Shown here one piece after another: positions 1-9,185 of a stretch of 64,000 nt of DNA. The notes under the pieces were generated by a model. The model was not told where the DNA came from. It made no database searches and worked only from the letters and a program-made list of their open reading frames with translations. Each line of letters begins with the position of its first letter. The first letter of the stretch is position 1. The DNA comes from Listeria grayi DSM 20601 (lineage in GTDB: Bacteria > Bacillota > Bacilli > Lactobacillales > Listeriaceae): contig NZ_GL538352.1 in assembly GCF_000148995.1 (NCBI RefSeq), positions 930,001 to 994,000 of the forward strand, written 5' to 3'. Position numbers and translations under genes: made by a program.

Positions 1-524
1 TTATCATTTAGAACGACGATCATGTTCGTGTTTAAATCACCGATATGATTCAGTGCTTCTAAAGCCATCCCACCAGTAAGCGCTCCGTCACCGATCACAG
101 GCAGCACATAAAATGTTTCTCCCTTGATATCACGTGCGATCGCCATACCAGCTGCAGCAGAAAGCGACGTCGAACTATGACCGGTTTCCCAAATATCATG
201 GTCTGATTCTTTCCGCTTGGGAAATCCATCCAATCCGTTATATTGACGAAGTTGGGTAAATTCCGGTGCCCGCCCCGTTAAAATCTTATGCACATACGAT
301 TGATGGCCGACATCCCAAATGAACGTATCTTTAGGGCTCTCAAACACATGGTGCATCGCGATCGTAAGTTCCACAACACCTAGATTTGGTCCGATATGTC
401 CTCCCGTTTTGGAAGTAGTCTCAATCAAGAATCTCCTGATTTCTGCTGCTAATTCCTTCATTTCCGACTGATTCATCTTTTTTATAAAGGAAGGATCCTT
501 GATTTGTAAAAGATCCACATTCAT
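1..524 (-). CDS. dxs: 1-deoxy-D-xylulose-5-phosphate synthase, N-terminal part (3' end outside window)
   Basis: Condenses pyruvate and glyceraldehyde 3-phosphate to DXP, the first step of the MEP isoprenoid pathway, using thiamine diphosphate. The minus strand reads from an ATG at 524 into the window edge. About 174 residues are visible, including the DXS hallmarks GGHIGPNLG, the WDVGHQ segment, and the [15 protein letters not shown] thiamine-diphosphate signature near the cut. The start is supported by AGAGGAAAG a few bases upstream. The rest of the enzyme (DXS is normally about 610-640 aa) lies left of the window. Two other isoprenoid genes, ispA and dxr, are also in this window, so the lineage uses the MEP route at least in part. 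A csp gene sits between dxs and ispA. Recognition is secure; completeness cannot be judged. Confidence 0.93.
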   Translation of the reverse strand, partial: MNVDLLQIKDPSFIKKMNQSEMKELAAEIRRFLIETTSKTGGHIGPNLGVVELTIAMHHVFESPKDTFIWDVGHQSYVHKILTGRAPEFTQLRQYNGLDGFPKRKESDHDIWETGHSSTSLSAAAGMAIARDIKGETFYVLPVIGDGALTGGMALEALNHIGDLNTNMIVVLND

Positions 525-616
525 CACTCGCTTTCCTCTTATCCCAAGCAAAAATCAATGTAGTCATTATATCATCTAGTTGGGAAATAAACCAATCCTG
601 TCTGGAAATGAAGACA

Positions 617-649
617 ATAAAAAAGCTGTAAACAAATTGTTTACAGCTT
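617..649 (-). terminator. Rho-independent terminator of csp
   Basis: Nearly perfect inverted repeat (arms 623-635 and 637-649) followed on the minus strand by a T run. It lies just after the csp stop codon and ends the cold-shock transcript before dxs. Confidence 0.85.
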
Positions 650-670
650 AATCTATATGGTTAAATCAAA

Positions 671-871
<201 letters not shown>

Positions 872-988
872 TTAAAAATTCCTCCTCGTGTGTTTTGCAC
901 ACAAAATATTAACTATTCTTGCTTAACGGCACGAGATGGAATGTATATAACAATCATATCTTTCACCTACAAAAATAATGTTAATGTA

Positions 989-1017
989 AATATACCACTA
1001 ATCTTTCTACTTTGCAA
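989..1017 (-). promoter_or_regulatory. Sigma-A-type promoter of csp
   Basis: On the minus strand, TTGCAA (1012-1017) and TATATT (989-994) are separated by exactly 17 bp. Transcription would start near 982, giving a 5' leader of about 110 nt before the csp ATG. Confidence 0.7.
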
Positions 1018-1050
1018 CCGCTTTTTAATTTTAAATGATAAAAAGGGAAA

Positions 1051-1932
1051 TTAATGATCCCTTCCAGCAATCAAATCTGCCAGTTCAACCAAGTAATTAC
1101 TTGTCAAAGAGAGTCCGCTAACTGCTTCTTTTGCACGAGAAACATGGTCGTTTAGAGCTTCCTGTGCGCCTACCAGCGTCAATAAGCCTGGATAAGTGCT
1201 TTTATGCATAATGGCGTCCATCCCAATCTTTTTACCGAGTTTCTGTTCGTCACCCACAACATCTAAGATATCATCGGCGATTTGGAAAGCAACTCCGATG
1301 TTGTCTGCATAAATATTCAATTTTTCGTATGTTTCTGCGTCGGCATTAGCAATGATCGCGCCTGCCAAAACTGCGCTTTTCAGCAAAGCTCCTGTTTTCT
1401 TACGGTGGATAGCAGCTAATTCTTCTAAGGTTACGGACCGATCTTCTGCTTCGATATCCGCTTGTTGACCCGCGACCATGCCTTCTGGACCGGCATGTTC
1501 CGCAAACAATTGGATCAGCTTCACACGACTTTCCGCAGGGAGCGCTTCTTCTTCTGATAAAAGTGAAAATGCAAGAGTCAACAGTCCATCTCCTGCGAGG
1601 ATCGCCGTAGCGTCGCCAAACACTTTATGATTAGTTAATTTTCCTCTACGGTAGTCATCGTTATCCATAGCTGGAAGATCATCGTGGATCAGACTGTAGG
1701 TATGGATCATTTCTAAAGCCGCCGCTGTCTTTTTACCTTTTTCTAGCTCTGTTCTCAAGGAAATCAGTGTAGCGAACAGTAAAATCGGACGAATTCGTTT
1801 TCCGCCCGCTTCCAAAGAATACCGCATTGCTTTTTTCAATGTCGGCGTGATCACACGTGCATCAACTTCCGCGAGCAGCTGTTCATCAACGAGTTGTTTG
1901 CTTGTTTTTAAAAATTGCTCCAGTGGCTGCAA
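1051..1932 (-). CDS. ispA: Farnesyl diphosphate synthase / geranyltranstransferase
   Basis: Condenses IPP with DMAPP and GPP to farnesyl diphosphate in the cytosol, feeding undecaprenyl and menaquinone synthesis. The 293-residue protein carries both aspartate-rich motifs of trans-prenyltransferases: HDDLPAMDNDD (about residue 79, with the extra residues typical of short-chain bacterial enzymes) and QIADDILD (about 218). Translation starts with TTG at 1932, two bases beyond the xseB stop; the Shine-Dalgarno AAGGAG lies inside the end of xseB. The xseA-xseB-ispA order with tight spacing indicates one transcript, the usual arrangement in Bacillales. Confidence 0.95.
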   Translation of the reverse strand: MQPLEQFLKTSKQLVDEQLLAEVDARVITPTLKKAMRYSLEAGGKRIRPILLFATLISLRTELEKGKKTAAALEMIHTYSLIHDDLPAMDNDDYRRGKLTNHKVFGDATAILAGDGLLTLAFSLLSEEEALPAESRVKLIQLFAEHAGPEGMVAGQQADIEAEDRSVTLEELAAIHRKKTGALLKSAVLAGAIIANADAETYEKLNIYADNIGVAFQIADDILDVVGDEQKLGKKIGMDAIMHKSTYPGLLTLVGAQEALNDHVSRAKEAVSGLSLTSNYLVELADLIAGRDH

Positions 1933-1934
1933 AA

Positions 1935-2162
1935 CTATTCTCCTTCCACTTCAAAAGGTTTTTCTACGTCGTCATCGCCAACTACTTTTGCCATTTTTTC
2001 TTCTGCCGTTTGCAGTTTTGCTTGGCATAATTTCGTTAGTTCAATACCTTTTTGATACATATCTAAAGACTCTTCTAATGTTGCATTGCCGTTTTCAAGC
2101 GCTTCAACGATTGTTTCGAGTTCCTTCATTGCTTCTTCAAATGTTTGTTTTTTCTCTGCCAT
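1935..2162 (-). CDS. xseB: Exodeoxyribonuclease VII small subunit
   Basis: The small helical subunit of exonuclease VII, which degrades single-stranded DNA in both directions and acts in mismatch repair and recombination. At 75 residues it has the normal family length. The family core is visible as TFEEAMKELETIVEALENG followed by the YQKGIELTKLC helix. Its ATG shares one base with the xseA stop (TAATG at 2160-2164), so translation of the two subunits is probably coupled. Confidence 0.95.
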   Translation of the reverse strand: MAEKKQTFEEAMKELETIVEALENGNATLEESLDMYQKGIELTKLCQAKLQTAEEKMAKVVGDDDVEKPFEVEGE

Positions 2163-3502
2163 TAGTCTTCCTCCTTCGCTGTCACTTCTGCTTTTATTTG
2201 TCCGTCTTGCAATTTCAGCAAGAATGAATCGCCGACAGTCAGTTCTTTTGCAGAACGGATAACTTGGCCTTCTTTATACGGCAAAGCGTAGCCGCGTTTT
2301 ATCAATGCTAGCGGACTTAGATGTTCCAGTGCTTGCACATGCCGGAAAAAGCTTTCCCGCTTGCGGTCGATCTGGGTACGAAGGGCGCGCTTCAGACTTT
2401 GTTCCCGCAGTTCTAGGCGTTCTCGCTCGGCGCGGATATCCTTTGCCAGCTCGACGTGTTCGATGCGATAAGCAAGCTGCTGCCAGTCTGTCCTCTTCTG
2501 CGTTACTTGTGTTCGCAAAGCGCGGACCAAGCGTTCCGAAAAATAATCGATCTTTTCCGCTTGCTGCTCCATTTGTCGTTTAGGGGTCAATAGCTTTAGC
2601 CTGTCTTGCAGACGTTTCATTTGGACTTCTTTCCGCTCGACCACACGATTCATTTGGTTCACTAATCGGTAATGGCGTTCCAGGAGTCTTTCTTTCAGAT
2701 CACGCTGATCCGGAACGGCTAGTTCTGCCGCTGCAGTTGGAGTAGCGGCTCGGACGTCAGCTGCGAAATCTGTTAAGGCAAAGTCTGTTTCATGACCGAC
2801 TGCCGAAATAATCGGGATATCAGAATGATAGACAGCTCGGACGACGGGTTCTTCATTAAAAGCCCATAATTCTTCCAATGAACCACCGCCTCGACCCGTA
2901 ATAATCACATCAATGTCATTACGTTGATTGATTCGCTCAATATTTGCGACAATCGTCTTTCCTGCGTGGTCGCCTTGAACAACGGTTGGATAAACCAAAA
3001 TCTGCGTGGTCGGCATGCGTCTTTGGATCGTCGTGATAACATCCCGAATCGCTGCGCCAGTCCGGCTAGTAACAACCGCGACTTTTGCCGGAAAAAGGGG
3101 CAGCGGTTTTTTATGACTATCCGCAAACAGTCCTTCCTCAGTAAGCTTGCTTTTCAACTGTTCTAATTTCACATATAAAGCACCAACGCCATCCGGCTCC
3201 ATTTCTTCTGCATAGAACTGATAGCGTCCAGCTTTTGTAAAGACGTTCACACGACCTTGTAAGCGTATATTCATACCGTCTTCAGGATCAAATCCAAGCT
3301 TTGCTACCGATTTAGCAAACATCACGCAGCGAATCATTGCTAAATCATCTTTGACGGTAAAGTAAATGTGTCCGCTTGCCGGTTTCTTTAAATTCGAGAT
3401 TTCCCCTTTGACATATACATGCTTTAAATACGGATCCGCATCGAATTTGCGCTCGATATATTTCGTCAGTGCAATGACGCTTAAATATTTATCTTGTTCC
3501 AT
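2162..3502 (-). CDS. xseA: Exodeoxyribonuclease VII large subunit
   Basis: Catalytic subunit of exonuclease VII (446 aa, usual length). It has an N-terminal OB-fold (VKGEISNLK.. SGHIYFTVKD), the catalytic domain with VVTSRTGAAIRDV and the ITGRGGGSLEELWAFNEE motif, then AVGHETDFALTDFAADVRAATPT, and finally a long coiled-coil region rich in Arg and Glu that recruits XseB subunits. It lies between folD and xseB on the minus strand, 14 bp from the folD stop. The Shine-Dalgarno GGAAGTGAG is weak. Function is clear from the motifs. Confidence 0.95.
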   Translation of the reverse strand: MEQDKYLSVIALTKYIERKFDADPYLKHVYVKGEISNLKKPASGHIYFTVKDDLAMIRCVMFAKSVAKLGFDPEDGMNIRLQGRVNVFTKAGRYQFYAEEMEPDGVGALYVKLEQLKSKLTEEGLFADSHKKPLPLFPAKVAVVTSRTGAAIRDVITTIQRRMPTTQILVYPTVVQGDHAGKTIVANIERINQRNDIDVIITGRGGGSLEELWAFNEEPVVRAVYHSDIPIISAVGHETDFALTDFAADVRAATPTAAAELAVPDQRDLKERLLERHYRLVNQMNRVVERKEVQMKRLQDRLKLLTPKRQMEQQAEKIDYFSERLVRALRTQVTQKRTDWQQLAYRIEHVELAKDIRAERERLELREQSLKRALRTQIDRKRESFFRHVQALEHLSPLALIKRGYALPYKEGQVIRSAKELTVGDSFLLKLQDGQIKAEVTAKEED

Positions 3503-3516
3503 TTGCTCACTTCCAG

Positions 3517-4374
3517 TTAGTTTGTTTTTTCCCAGATCTGTTTGGCCGCCCGCAGTGTATTTGCTAACAACATCGTGATCGTCATTGGACCTACGCCGCC
3601 TGGAACAGGAGTGATATAGCCTGCTTTACTAACAACGTCATCGTAATCCACATCGCCGCACAGCTTATTATTCTCATCGCGGTCCATTCCGACGTCGATC
3701 ACGATCGAACCTTCTTTGACTGCTTCTTTTTTAATAAACTTCGCGATCCCGATCGCTACAACCAAAATATCAGCTTCACTGGCTACTTTTTCCAGGTCAC
3801 GCGTACGACTGTGCGCGATCGTAACCGTGGCATTTTCTTGTAAAAGTAGTTGCGCAACTGGTTTTCCAACGATATTACTTCTACCGATCACGACCGCTTT
3901 TTTTCCTTCGATCGATTCGCCCGTGGATTTAATAAGTTCGATGATCCCAGCTGGCGTGCATGGGAGGAAAGTTGGTTTTCCGATAAAAAGGTTACCGACA
4001 CTAAGCGGATGGAAGCCATCCACATCTTTTTCACTGCTGATCGTGTCGATGACTTTATCTTCAGAGATATGTTTAGGGAGCGGCAATTGAACTAAAATGC
4101 CATGGATCGTATCATCGTGATTCAGTGTTTCTACGGTTTCCAACAATTCTTTTTCAGATACCGTCTCTGGCAATTCGATCAAGACAGATTTCATTCCGAC
4201 TGCTTCTGTTCGCTTTTGTTTGTTACGAACATATGTACGAGACGCTTGATTATCGCCTACTAAAACTACTGCTAGGCCTGGTTGTTTTCCTCGTTCTTTT
4301 AAAACTGCTACGTCTTTTTCTATTTTCGCTTGGATCTCCGCTGCAATTTTTTTACCGTCGATTACTTTTCCCAT
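3517..4374 (-). CDS. folD: Bifunctional methylenetetrahydrofolate dehydrogenase / cyclohydrolase
   Basis: Interconverts 5,10-methylene-THF, methenyl-THF and 10-formyl-THF, supplying one-carbon units for purines and formyl-Met-tRNA. The 285-residue protein shows the family signatures: the YVRNK segment with catalytic Lys (about residue 53), VQLPLPKHI, the PCTPAGI substrate loop, the GRSNIVGKP dinucleotide-binding motif and the C-terminal [15 protein letters not shown] signature. The Shine-Dalgarno AAGGGGG stands about 11 bases from the ATG, a rather long gap. A terminator-like hairpin separates it from nusB upstream, so folD-xseA-xseB-ispA may receive only part of the upstream transcript. The glycine cleavage genes and 5-formyl-THF cyclo-ligase in this window act on the same folate pool. 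Confidence 0.96.
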   Translation of the reverse strand: MGKVIDGKKIAAEIQAKIEKDVAVLKERGKQPGLAVVLVGDNQASRTYVRNKQKRTEAVGMKSVLIELPETVSEKELLETVETLNHDDTIHGILVQLPLPKHISEDKVIDTISSEKDVDGFHPLSVGNLFIGKPTFLPCTPAGIIELIKSTGESIEGKKAVVIGRSNIVGKPVAQLLLQENATVTIAHSRTRDLEKVASEADILVVAIGIAKFIKKEAVKEGSIVIDVGMDRDENNKLCGDVDYDDVVSKAGYITPVPGGVGPMTITMLLANTLRAAKQIWEKTN

Positions 4375-4399
4375 TTACCAAAATGCCCCCTTGAAAAGT

Positions 4400-4451
4400 A
4401 AAAAACTGGGAAACCCACTCCACGAATCACTCGTATTTGGCTGTTTCCCAG
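4400..4451 (-). terminator. Terminator-like hairpin between nusB and folD
   Basis: Arms of nine bases (4406-4414 and 4443-4451) enclose a long loop of 28 nt. On the minus strand the second arm is followed by a T run. Its place inside an apparent operon suggests partial termination or attenuation. Confidence 0.5.
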
Positions 4452-4472
4452 AATATTTTTACTTCAAATAGT

Positions 4473-4865
4473 TTATTTGTCATCGCTCTCTTGCACGATA
4501 TTTGCCAAAACACCATTAATAAATTTACTAGACTTTTCATCACTATATACTTTTGAGATCTCGATCGCTTCGTTCAAACTAACGCGATCAGGTATATCTT
4601 CACAATACTTCATTTCAAAGACGCTTAGACGCAAGATAGAAAGATCCACCTTGTTTAAGCGGTCTTTCCGCCAGTTGTCCAAATGCGCTTCGATCGCCGT
4701 GTCGATATCCGCTTTATGCGTATCTACACCGCTAACGAGTTTTTTGACATAGTCATCCTGTTCTTCTGGCATTACATTACTGACAGCCTGTTCAAATGAC
4801 ATTTCATTCAATTCCATTTGAAATAGCGCTTGAAGTGCTACCTCTCGGGCTTCTCTTCTTTTCAT
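4473..4865 (-). CDS. nusB: Transcription antitermination factor NusB
   Basis: All-helical protein that binds boxA RNA together with NusE (S10) and supports processive transcription of rRNA operons. At 130 residues it matches the family. The N-terminal RREAREVALQALFQME and the C-terminal region with RVSLNEAIEISKVYSDEKSSKFINGVL are the two best conserved blocks. The ATG is preceded by AAAGGAG at good spacing. It follows the Asp23-family gene by 18 bp on the same strand, as in Bacillus (yqhY-nusB-folD). Confidence 0.95.
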   Translation of the reverse strand: MKRREAREVALQALFQMELNEMSFEQAVSNVMPEEQDDYVKKLVSGVDTHKADIDTAIEAHLDNWRKDRLNKVDLSILRLSVFEMKYCEDIPDRVSLNEAIEISKVYSDEKSSKFINGVLANIVQESDDK

Positions 4866-4883
4866 TCCTTGTTCTCCTTTATG

Positions 4884-5291
4884 CTACAAATTAAAATCGT
4901 CAAGTGAGAAGGTTTCCGTTTTATCGAACTCGATCCCTACGATATGCACATTTACTTCTGCTACTTGGAGGCCCGTTGTGTGGTAAAGTGTTTCTCTGAC
5001 TGCATCTTGAATGTTTTGCGCCACAAGCGGAATAGAAGCGCCAAAGGCAATCGTACAATATAGTTCGATCGCAATGCCTTCTTCTGTAATAACTACTTTC
5101 ACACCCTTACGATGGTTGACACTGCCAAACCGTTCGCGGACTTCTGTTGCAAATCCGCCTTGCATGGATGCTACGCTTTCTACTTCACTGGCTGCAAGTC
5201 CCGCGATCACACCGATAACTTCCGGCGCGATCTCGATTTTCCCCAGCGATACTTCTTCTGATGTATCTTTCCAATTGCTCTTTTCAGACAT
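4884..5291 (-). CDS. yqhY: Asp23/Gls24 family protein, YqhY type
   Basis: A 135-residue protein with the Asp23/Gls24 domain over most of its length (GKIEIAPEVIGVIAGLAASEVESVASM, then the ITEEGIAIELYCTIAFGASIPLVAQNIQDAV block). Members associate with membranes or the envelope stress response. In B. subtilis YqhY has been linked to control of acetyl-CoA carboxylase, and the gene sits between accC and nusB there as here: the accC stop lies one base from this start. No signal peptide or membrane segment is present, so it is probably cytosolic or peripheral. The biochemical role is inferred from family and context. Confidence 0.85.
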   Translation of the reverse strand: MSEKSNWKDTSEEVSLGKIEIAPEVIGVIAGLAASEVESVASMQGGFATEVRERFGSVNHRKGVKVVITEEGIAIELYCTIAFGASIPLVAQNIQDAVRETLYHTTGLQVAEVNVHIVGIEFDKTETFSLDDFNL

Positions 5292-5292
5292 A

Positions 5293-6660
5293 TTATCCCT
5301 CCTTAGATAAACTACTCAAGACGTCGTTTTCTTCTAAGAATTTTGTATTGAAGTCTCCAGATAGGAAAACATCATTGTTCAGCACGTTCATATGGAAAGG
5401 AATCGTAGACGGAATACCGTCGATCGCAAATTCCGAAAGTGCTCGTTTCATTTTTTGGATTGCTTCTTCTCGTGTTTCACCATAACAGATCAACTTAGCG
5501 ATCATTGAATCATAAAATGGCGGTATCTTGTAATTCGGATAAGCGGCAGAGTCAACGCGAACTCCTGGGCCGCCCGGTGCTAGATAAAATTTGATTTCTC
5601 CTGGTGCTGGCATGAAATTCTTCGCCGGATTTTCAGCATTGATCCGACATTCCATTGCCCAACCCTTCATCACGATATCTTCTTGCTTTAGCTCCAATTT
5701 CTCATTAGAGGCAACTAAAAATTGTTGTTTGATCAAATCCACACCAGTAACCAGTTCCGTCACCGGATGTTCTACTTGGATACGTGTGTTCATCTCCATG
5801 AAATAGAATTTATGCTCATGATGATCATAAATGAATTCAATCGTCCCCGCACCCGAATAATCAACAGCTTTGGCAGCTTTTACCGCTGCTTTCCCCATTT
5901 TTTGACGCATTTTTTCGTCGATTGCCGGAGAAGGGCTCTCTTCGATCAATTTTTGCAAACGTCGCTGTACGGAACAATCACGTTCTCCTAAGTGGATCAC
6001 ATTGCCATGATTGTCAGCAAGTACTTGGATCTCCACGTGGCGGAAATCTTGGATATATTTTTCGATATAAACACCTGGATCACCAAAAGCCGCTTCTGCT
6101 TCTTGCTGAGTCATTTGAATCCCGGATACCAATTTTTCTTCGTCTTCTGCAACACGAATCCCTTTACCGCCGCCACCTGCAGTCGCTTTGATGATAACCG
6201 GATAACCGATTTTCTTCGCGATTTTTTTACCATCTTCGACCGTTGCAATGATTCCTTGAGAACCAGGAACGATCGGAACACCTGCTTTTCGCATTGTTTC
6301 GCGGGCTACATCTTTCGTTCCCATTTGCGCGATTGCTGCTGCACTTGGTCCGATAAATGTGATATTGCAGTCTTCGCATAGTTCAGCAAAATCCGGATTT
6401 TCTGATAAAAATCCGTATCCCGGATGAACAGCGTCACAATTGGTCAAAACTGCGACACTAATGATATTAGACATATTTAAATAACTTTCTTTCGACGAAA
6501 CAGGCCCTACGCAATATGCTTCATCAGCAAGTTGAATATGTAACGCTTCTTTATCTGCTTCCGAATAAATCGCAACTGTCTCAATTCCCATTTCTTTCGC
6601 AGCACGAATAATACGGACAGCGATTTCGCCGCGATTCGCTACCAGCACTTTTTTAATCAT
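5293..6660 (-). CDS. accC: Biotin carboxylase subunit of acetyl-CoA carboxylase
   Basis: ATP-dependent carboxylation of biotin carried by AccB, the first half-reaction of malonyl-CoA synthesis. ATP-grasp enzyme of 455 aa from the ATG at 6660; a GTG two codons earlier is open but the Shine-Dalgarno AAGGAG is spaced eight bases from the ATG. Visible motifs: KVLVANRGEIAVRIIRAA at the N-terminus, the HPGYGFLSEN loop, the glycine-rich ATP lid KATAGGGGKGIR (about residue 157), and the active-site block EMNTRIQVEHPVTE (about 286). It lies 12 bp downstream of accB in the standard accB-accC pair. accD and accA are not in this window. Confidence 0.97.
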   Translation of the reverse strand: MIKKVLVANRGEIAVRIIRAAKEMGIETVAIYSEADKEALHIQLADEAYCVGPVSSKESYLNMSNIISVAVLTNCDAVHPGYGFLSENPDFAELCEDCNITFIGPSAAAIAQMGTKDVARETMRKAGVPIVPGSQGIIATVEDGKKIAKKIGYPVIIKATAGGGGKGIRVAEDEEKLVSGIQMTQQEAEAAFGDPGVYIEKYIQDFRHVEIQVLADNHGNVIHLGERDCSVQRRLQKLIEESPSPAIDEKMRQKMGKAAVKAAKAVDYSGAGTIEFIYDHHEHKFYFMEMNTRIQVEHPVTELVTGVDLIKQQFLVASNEKLELKQEDIVMKGWAMECRINAENPAKNFMPAPGEIKFYLAPGGPGVRVDSAAYPNYKIPPFYDSMIAKLICYGETREEAIQKMKRALSEFAIDGIPSTIPFHMNVLNNDVFLSGDFNTKFLEENDVLSSLSKEG

Positions 6661-6672
6661 GTTCACTACTCC

Positions 6673-7140
6673 TTATTTTTTTCTTACTTTAAATAACGGT
6701 TGGCCAAATTCCACCAATTCTCCGTTTGTTACTAATACTTCTGCAATCTCGCCATCGATATCTGCTGTGATATCATTGAACAGTTTCATTGCTTCAATAA
6801 TACATACGATCGAATCATTTGCTACTTTTGAACCAGGATTGACAAAAGGTGCATCTTCCGGAGTTCTAGACGCATAAAAAGTCCCTACCATTGGTGAAGT
6901 AATGACTTCTAAATTTTCCGATTCTGCGGCAGGCGTTTCTTCAACGGCAGCCTGTCTTGGTGCTGTTGTCTGCGGCGTCGGGGCAGCTGGAGCGGCAACT
7001 GGTGCGCTACTAACGACCTCTGTCACTTCTTTGTTTTTCTTTAATTTAAGTTTTGTATCTTTTACCTCTAATTCTAATTCGTCTAGTTTTGATGCATCCA
7101 CTAGCTCGATCAGTTGTTTGATTTCTTCAATAGAAAGCAT
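6673..7140 (-). CDS. accB: Biotin carboxyl carrier protein of acetyl-CoA carboxylase
   Basis: Carries biotin between the carboxylase and carboxyltransferase sites. The 155-residue protein has an N-terminal helical region (SIEEIKQLIELVDASKLDEL), a Pro/Ala-rich flexible linker (about 52-76), and a C-terminal biotinyl domain with the biotinylation sequence EAMKLFND (the Lys is the attachment site). An ORF opens 25 codons further upstream, but that extension is not family-like; the ATG at 7140 with GGAG upstream is chosen. It is the first gene of accB-accC-yqhY-nusB, preceded by the efp terminator, so a promoter should lie in 7141-7250; no clear consensus was found there. Confidence 0.95.
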   Translation of the reverse strand: MLSIEEIKQLIELVDASKLDELELEVKDTKLKLKKNKEVTEVVSSAPVAAPAAPTPQTTAPRQAAVEETPAAESENLEVITSPMVGTFYASRTPEDAPFVNPGSKVANDSIVCIIEAMKLFNDITADIDGEIAEVLVTNGELVEFGQPLFKVRKK

Positions 7141-7247
7141 TTTTATTTTACACTCCTTCAACCATTTTAAAAAAATATATAGTAATGCATGATGTAATTG
7201 TATCACACTTTCCAATCAAAAGGGAAAGAGGATACCCCTGCTTTGCA

Positions 7248-7289
7248 CAAAAAAACAGAAGCACTTGTTTAATAATAAACAAGCACTTC
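7248..7289 (-). terminator. Rho-independent terminator of efp
   Basis: Inverted repeat of 13-base arms (7258-7270 and 7277-7289) followed on the minus strand by a T run (7249-7255). It lies directly downstream of the efp stop. Confidence 0.85.
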
Positions 7290-7300
7290 GGTGTCTTATT

Positions 7301-7858
7301 TTAAGCTCTGGAAACGTAAGATCCTTCGACGGTGTTAATGATCAGTTTGTCACCTTCGTTAACGAAAAATGGTACTTGTACCACTAAACCAGTTTCTAAA
7401 GTTGCAGGCTTGGAACCACCAGAAGAAGTATCTCCCTTGATTCCAGGTTCGGTTGCTGTTACTTCAAGCACGACGGTATTCGGAAGATCTACACCAATCG
7501 TTTCGCCTTGATACATCATAATCGATAATTCCATATTTTCTTTCAAATATTTCAATTCATATTCGATTTGACTAGCTGGCAACTCGATTTGCTCATAGCT
7601 TTCGTTATCCATGAACACGTGGTTATCGCCATCTGCATAAAGATATTGCATTTTACGGTTGTCGATTTGCGCTTTTGCTACTTTTTCGCCACCACGGAAT
7701 GTTTTTTCTTGGATCGCACCAGTACGTAAATTACGAAGTTTTGAACGAACGAATGCCGCGCCTTTACCTGGTTTTACATGTTGAAAATCTAAAACACGCC
7801 AAATACCATTATCTACTTCAATAGTAAGACCTGTACGAAAGTCATTTACTGAAATCAT
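7301..7858 (-). CDS. efp: Translation elongation factor P
   Basis: Binds between the P and E sites and relieves ribosome stalling at polyproline stretches. The 185-residue protein has the three-domain EF-P layout: an N-terminal KOW-like domain with the tip loop [11 protein letters not shown] containing the lysine that is post-translationally modified in Bacillus relatives, then two OB domains ending in [13 protein letters not shown]-like sequence. The ATG at 7858 is preceded by AGGAGG; an ORF extension of seven codons upstream is disregarded. It lies 99 bp downstream of the aminopeptidase gene and has its own terminator. Confidence 0.96.
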   Translation of the reverse strand: MISVNDFRTGLTIEVDNGIWRVLDFQHVKPGKGAAFVRSKLRNLRTGAIQEKTFRGGEKVAKAQIDNRKMQYLYADGDNHVFMDNESYEQIELPASQIEYELKYLKENMELSIMMYQGETIGVDLPNTVVLEVTATEPGIKGDTSSGGSKPATLETGLVVQVPFFVNEGDKLIINTVEGSYVSRA

Positions 7859-7957
7859 ATTATTCCTCCTGTAATCCATTTTTCACGGATACTTTTTCTA
7901 GAATTCCAATATTCCTTTTATATTTAACCATAAAAACAGCCAACTTACAAAGGAATT

Positions 7958-9019
7958 TTATAAAATAATCAATTCTTTCGGCGCTTTTGTCAATACTTCA
8001 TTGCCGGATTCGGTGATCAAAAGGTCATCCTCGATCCGAACCCCGCCGATCCCTGGTAAATAGATTCCCGGTTCGTCCGTTACGACATTCCCAGGACGAA
8101 GTGCAGCCGGACTTTTCACAGATAGATTAGGTCCTTCATGGATTTCAAGACCAATACCGTGTCCAAGCGAGTGACCGAATGCTTCACCATATCCGTGAGC
8201 AGCGATATGATCCCGCGCGATCTTGTCGGCTTGGATCCCTGTCATGCCAGGCTTCAATTCTTTGATCACTTTCAATTGTGCCTCTAATGTCACTTGATAG
8301 ATTTCTTTCAGTTTCTCGCTAGGCTCTCCAAGTGCGACCGTACGCGTCATATCCGAGCAGTAGCCATCATAATAACAACCATAGTCCATGGTGATAAAGT
8401 CGCCTTTTTCCAATACTTTTTCAGAAGCAACGCCATGTGGTAGAGCTGAACGAAGCCCAGAAGCTACGATCGTATCAAAAGAAGAAGAAGTTGCTCCTTG
8501 TCTGCGCATAAAGAATTCTAATTCATTAGAAACCTCTAATTCCGTGATCCCCGGTTTAATGAAAGTAAGAATATGCGCAAATGCCGCATCCGCGATTTCA
8601 CAAGCTTTACGAATCGCTTGAAGTTCCTCTTCCGATTTGAAATGGCGCATTTCTTCAAAGAACCCAGCGATCGGTTCTAATTTCGCTTGGATCTGCTTTT
8701 CTAATTGATGGAATTCAGCAACAGTCACATACGCTTCTTCAAAAGCTAGGCGCGAGACCCCATCTTTTTCAAGCAGTTGGTTTACGGTTTCATAAATCGG
8801 GCCTACATGACGCACCACTTCATACCCTTGTGCTTGCTTAGCAGCTTGCTCCGTATAACGGAAATCAGTAACAAAATATGCTTTATTCGGCAGAATTAAC
8901 GCTACACCACTTGTTCCTGTAAAACCGGAAACATATCTCCGATTATATTCACTCGTTACTAAAACAGCTTCAATATGCTTAGCCTGAAGCTCCGTTTGGA
9001 TTTTTTCTAATTTTGACAT
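7958..9019 (-). CDS. M24-family Xaa-Pro aminopeptidase/dipeptidase (YqhT-like)
   Basis: Metallopeptidase of the pita-bread fold, expected to cleave X-Pro peptides in the cytoplasm. The 353-residue protein has the creatinase-type N-terminal domain ([16 protein letters not shown]) and the catalytic domain. Metal-ligand motifs are visible: [18 protein letters not shown] (two Asp), [14 protein letters not shown] (His), [11 protein letters not shown] (Glu) and the final [11 protein letters not shown] (Glu). B. subtilis has the same gene (yqhT) directly upstream of efp. Whether it is strictly a dipeptidase or an aminopeptidase P cannot be told from sequence. Confidence 0.9.
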   Translation of the reverse strand: MSKLEKIQTELQAKHIEAVLVTSEYNRRYVSGFTGTSGVALILPNKAYFVTDFRYTEQAAKQAQGYEVVRHVGPIYETVNQLLEKDGVSRLAFEEAYVTVAEFHQLEKQIQAKLEPIAGFFEEMRHFKSEEELQAIRKACEIADAAFAHILTFIKPGITELEVSNELEFFMRRQGATSSSFDTIVASGLRSALPHGVASEKVLEKGDFITMDYGCYYDGYCSDMTRTVALGEPSEKLKEIYQVTLEAQLKVIKELKPGMTGIQADKIARDHIAAHGYGEAFGHSLGHGIGLEIHEGPNLSVKSPAALRPGNVVTDEPGIYLPGIGGVRIEDDLLITESGNEVLTKAPKELIIL

Positions 9020-9185
9020 TTATTCTACCTCACAGTCTATAGATAACTTTATTTAGCCCAATGGCTCATCCACTTTATTTTAACACAATTTTTTGAAAAT
9101 AACTGATATGAAATGTTTTTTGTGTACGAAATCGCTCTTTTAGCGTAAAATGTAAAGTAGAAATTTAGAAGGCTGGTGTGAAAAT

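Noticed and set aside
7141-7247. FapR-like operator upstream of accB
   Set aside because: No palindrome of the fatty-acid regulator type could be found; only AT-rich sequence with poor promoter matches.
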